A stretch of DNA of 64,000 nt from Leadbetterella sp. (GTDB lineage Bacteria; Bacteroidota; Bacteroidia; Cytophagales; Spirosomataceae), in NCBI GenBank assembly GCA_019638185.1, contig JAHBUH010000017.1, positions 35,130 to 99,129 of the forward strand, in the 5' to 3' direction. The translations under genes were made by a program, and so were the position numbers. Shown here piece by piece: positions 62,899 through 64,000 of the stretch. Each line of letters begins with the position of its first letter. Position 1 is the stretch's first letter. The notes beneath the pieces are model-generated. The model was not told the DNA's origin. It saw nothing but the letters and a program-made list of their open reading frames with translations, and did no database searches.

Positions 62899-62923
62899 AA
62901 GCGGTTTTTATAATCCGCTTTTT
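62899..62923 (+). terminator. Terminator-like hairpin upstream of gpmI
   Basis: Arms AAGCGG (62899-62904) and CCGCTT (62915-62920) followed by TTTT. No gene is seen on the plus strand before it (62748-62898 holds nothing I can support). Confidence 0.5.
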
Positions 62924-62968
62924 GCAGCAAAAGCGCTGTGGAAACTACAGAGATAGCAGGCTTTTTTG

Positions 62969-62976
62969 TAAATTTG
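62969..62976 (+). promoter_or_regulatory. -7 promoter box for gpmI
   Basis: TAAATTTG is an exact TAnnTTTG match 21 bp before the gpmI start. No clear -33 box. Confidence 0.42.
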
Positions 62977-62997
62977 TGCATTAAACAAAGGTTAAAA

Positions 62998-64000
62998 TTG
63001 AACAAGAAAGCAATATTGGCCATCCTGGATGGCTGGGGAATCCCGAAAGAAGGCGAAGAATGGCGGTCAGCCATTGAAAAAGCCGATGTACCCTATTTCC
63101 GGTACCTGATGAATGCCTACCCGCACAGCCTGCTGGAAGCCAGCGGCCGGGCCGTGGGTCTTCCGGCCGGGCAGATGGGTAATTCGGAGGTAGGACATAC
63201 TAACCTGGGCGCGGGGCGCATTGTATACCAGGAACTGGAGAAGATCAATGTGGCCGTGGAAGAAGGTCTGCTGGCCCAAGAACCCGTGGTAACGGCTGCC
63301 ATAGAATACGCTAAGACGCACGGTAAGGCCGTACACCTGATCGGGCTTTGCTCTGACGGGGGCGTGCACTCCCATATTTTTCACCTGAAAGGGTTGGTGG
63401 ATATTTTTAACCAGGCCGGGGTGCAGGATACCTATATTCATGCTTTTATGGATGGCCGGGATACCGATCCCAAATCCGGGAAAGGCTTTATCCAGGATCT
63501 GCAGGCGCACCTGGAGGGGAAAAATGCCCGGATCGCCTCGCTGATAGGCCGGTATTATGCCATGGACCGTGATAAGCGCTGGGACCGGGTGAGCCTGGCC
63601 TACCAGGCTATGGTCAAAGGCCAGGGCGAAGTTTACGTGACCGCAGCCGGGATACCGGGGGCCCTGGAGGCATCCTACCAGGCTGACGTGACGGATGAGT
63701 TTGTGAAGCCGGTGGTAGTGGTGCAGGATAACGGTGAGCCGGTGGCTACTATCCAGGCGGGCGACGTGGTGCTGTGCTTTAATTTCCGGACCGACCGCGG
63801 CCGGGAGATCACTGAAGTACTGACCCAGCATGACTTCCCGGAATATAATATGACCACCCTGGACCTGTATTATATCACGATGACGAACTACGACGAGTCG
63901 TTCCGGAACGTAAAAGTGATCTATGAAAAGGATAACCTGACCAATACCCTGGGCGAGGTGCTGGCGAAAGCCGGTAAAACCCAGATCCGTACGGCCGAGA
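62998..64000 (+). CDS. gpmI: 2,3-bisphosphoglycerate-independent phosphoglycerate mutase (3' partial)
   Basis: The gene starts at TTG 62998 and is open to the window end (334 residues visible of about 510). GpmI converts 3- and 2-phosphoglycerate with two metal ions in glycolysis. The N-terminus LAILDGWG has the first metal Asp (Asp11), and the catalytic Ser63 lies in MGNSEVGHTNLGAG. DGRDTDP and FNFRTDRGREIT fit the family. The TTG start is consistent with the conserved N-terminus MNKKAIL. Confidence 0.95.
   Translation, partial: MNKKAILAILDGWGIPKEGEEWRSAIEKADVPYFRYLMNAYPHSLLEASGRAVGLPAGQMGNSEVGHTNLGAGRIVYQELEKINVAVEEGLLAQEPVVTAAIEYAKTHGKAVHLIGLCSDGGVHSHIFHLKGLVDIFNQAGVQDTYIHAFMDGRDTDPKSGKGFIQDLQAHLEGKNARIASLIGRYYAMDRDKRWDRVSLAYQAMVKGQGEVYVTAAGIPGALEASYQADVTDEFVKPVVVVQDNGEPVATIQAGDVVLCFNFRTDRGREITEVLTQHDFPEYNMTTLDLYYITMTNYDESFRNVKVIYEKDNLTNTLGEVLAKAGKTQIRTAE

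Noticed and set aside
1-64000. Insertion sequences, prophage, CRISPR arrays, rRNA
   Set aside because: No transposase, integrase of the phage type, terminal repeats, regularly spaced repeats or rRNA-like sequence were seen on reading both strands. The only tyrosine recombinase fits chromosomal XerC/XerD.

Overview
The window looks like a chromosomal segment of a member of the Bacteroidota, most likely of the Cytophagia type. The class is an inference from gene content only. The evidence for Bacteroidota is: a complete gliding/type IX secretion core cluster (porP/sprF-gldK-gldL-gldM-gldN); a secreted protein with a typical C-terminal type IX sorting domain; Bacteroidota-typical families (DUF4271 next to hemD, DUF2853, DUF1460, VanX-like lipoprotein, short-form AMP nucleosidase, lamin-tail protein); GTG and TTG starts with few Shine-Dalgarno sites; and many TAnnTTTG (-7) promoter boxes, two of them with a good TTG/TTTG -33 box at 19-20 bp. 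No transposase, phage gene or CRISPR array was seen.

Layout. 1-4.8 kb: end of glyA, tatC, an AI-2E family transporter, an RluA pseudouridine synthase, and a PhoR/PhoB-like two-component pair. 4.9-9.6 kb: a predicted beta-propeller lipoprotein-like gene coupled to an orphan maltokinase, a lamin-tail surface protein whose start codon lies in a long perfect inverted repeat, and a lysine-rich basic protein. 9.7-17.5 kb: DUF4271, hemD, then porP/sprF and gldKLMN, the core of type IX secretion. 17.6-21.5 kb: gatB, a TlpA-like thioredoxin, proC and an Lrp regulator. 21.5-24.4 kb: a four-gene minus-strand signalling module (lipoprotein, seven-helix membrane protein, short histidine kinase, NarL-type regulator). 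24.6-34.2 kb: DUF4126, yicC, argS, a fused SpmA-SpmB protein, VanX, pheS, a secreted SGNH esterase with a type IX sorting domain, and a SpoU methyltransferase. 34.3-36 kb: ribBA and then a 450-bp gap that holds a stand-alone tRNA-like RNA gene with its own promoter and tandem terminators. 36-45.8 kb: a second Lrp gene, DUF1460 amidase, pepP, osmC, xer recombinase, TPR protein, amn, an HsdR-N nuclease-like protein, phosphosugar mutase, a 56-residue membrane protein, an outer-membrane protein and DUF2853. 45.9-51.7 kb (minus): the yceD-rpmF-plsX-fabH-(outer-membrane protein)-efp-accB-accC lipid/translation operon. 52-57 kb: coaX, nadD, gmk, an ECF sigma factor with a candidate anti-sigma, and a PcrA/UvrD helicase. 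57.3-62.7 kb: a secreted endonuclease/phosphatase, two SGNH-like proteins and an MBOAT acyltransferase that together resemble a polysaccharide O-acetylation module, and an XRE regulator with membrane helices. The window ends inside gpmI.

Most of it is housekeeping and envelope biology. The points most worth a second look are the tRNA-like RNA at 35.6-35.8 kb, the multi-helix intergenic element at 27.9-28.0 kb, the four-gene signalling module at 21.5-24.4 kb, and the acetylation cluster at 58-62 kb. Homology calls are from recognition of motifs and overall sequence; no database search was run.
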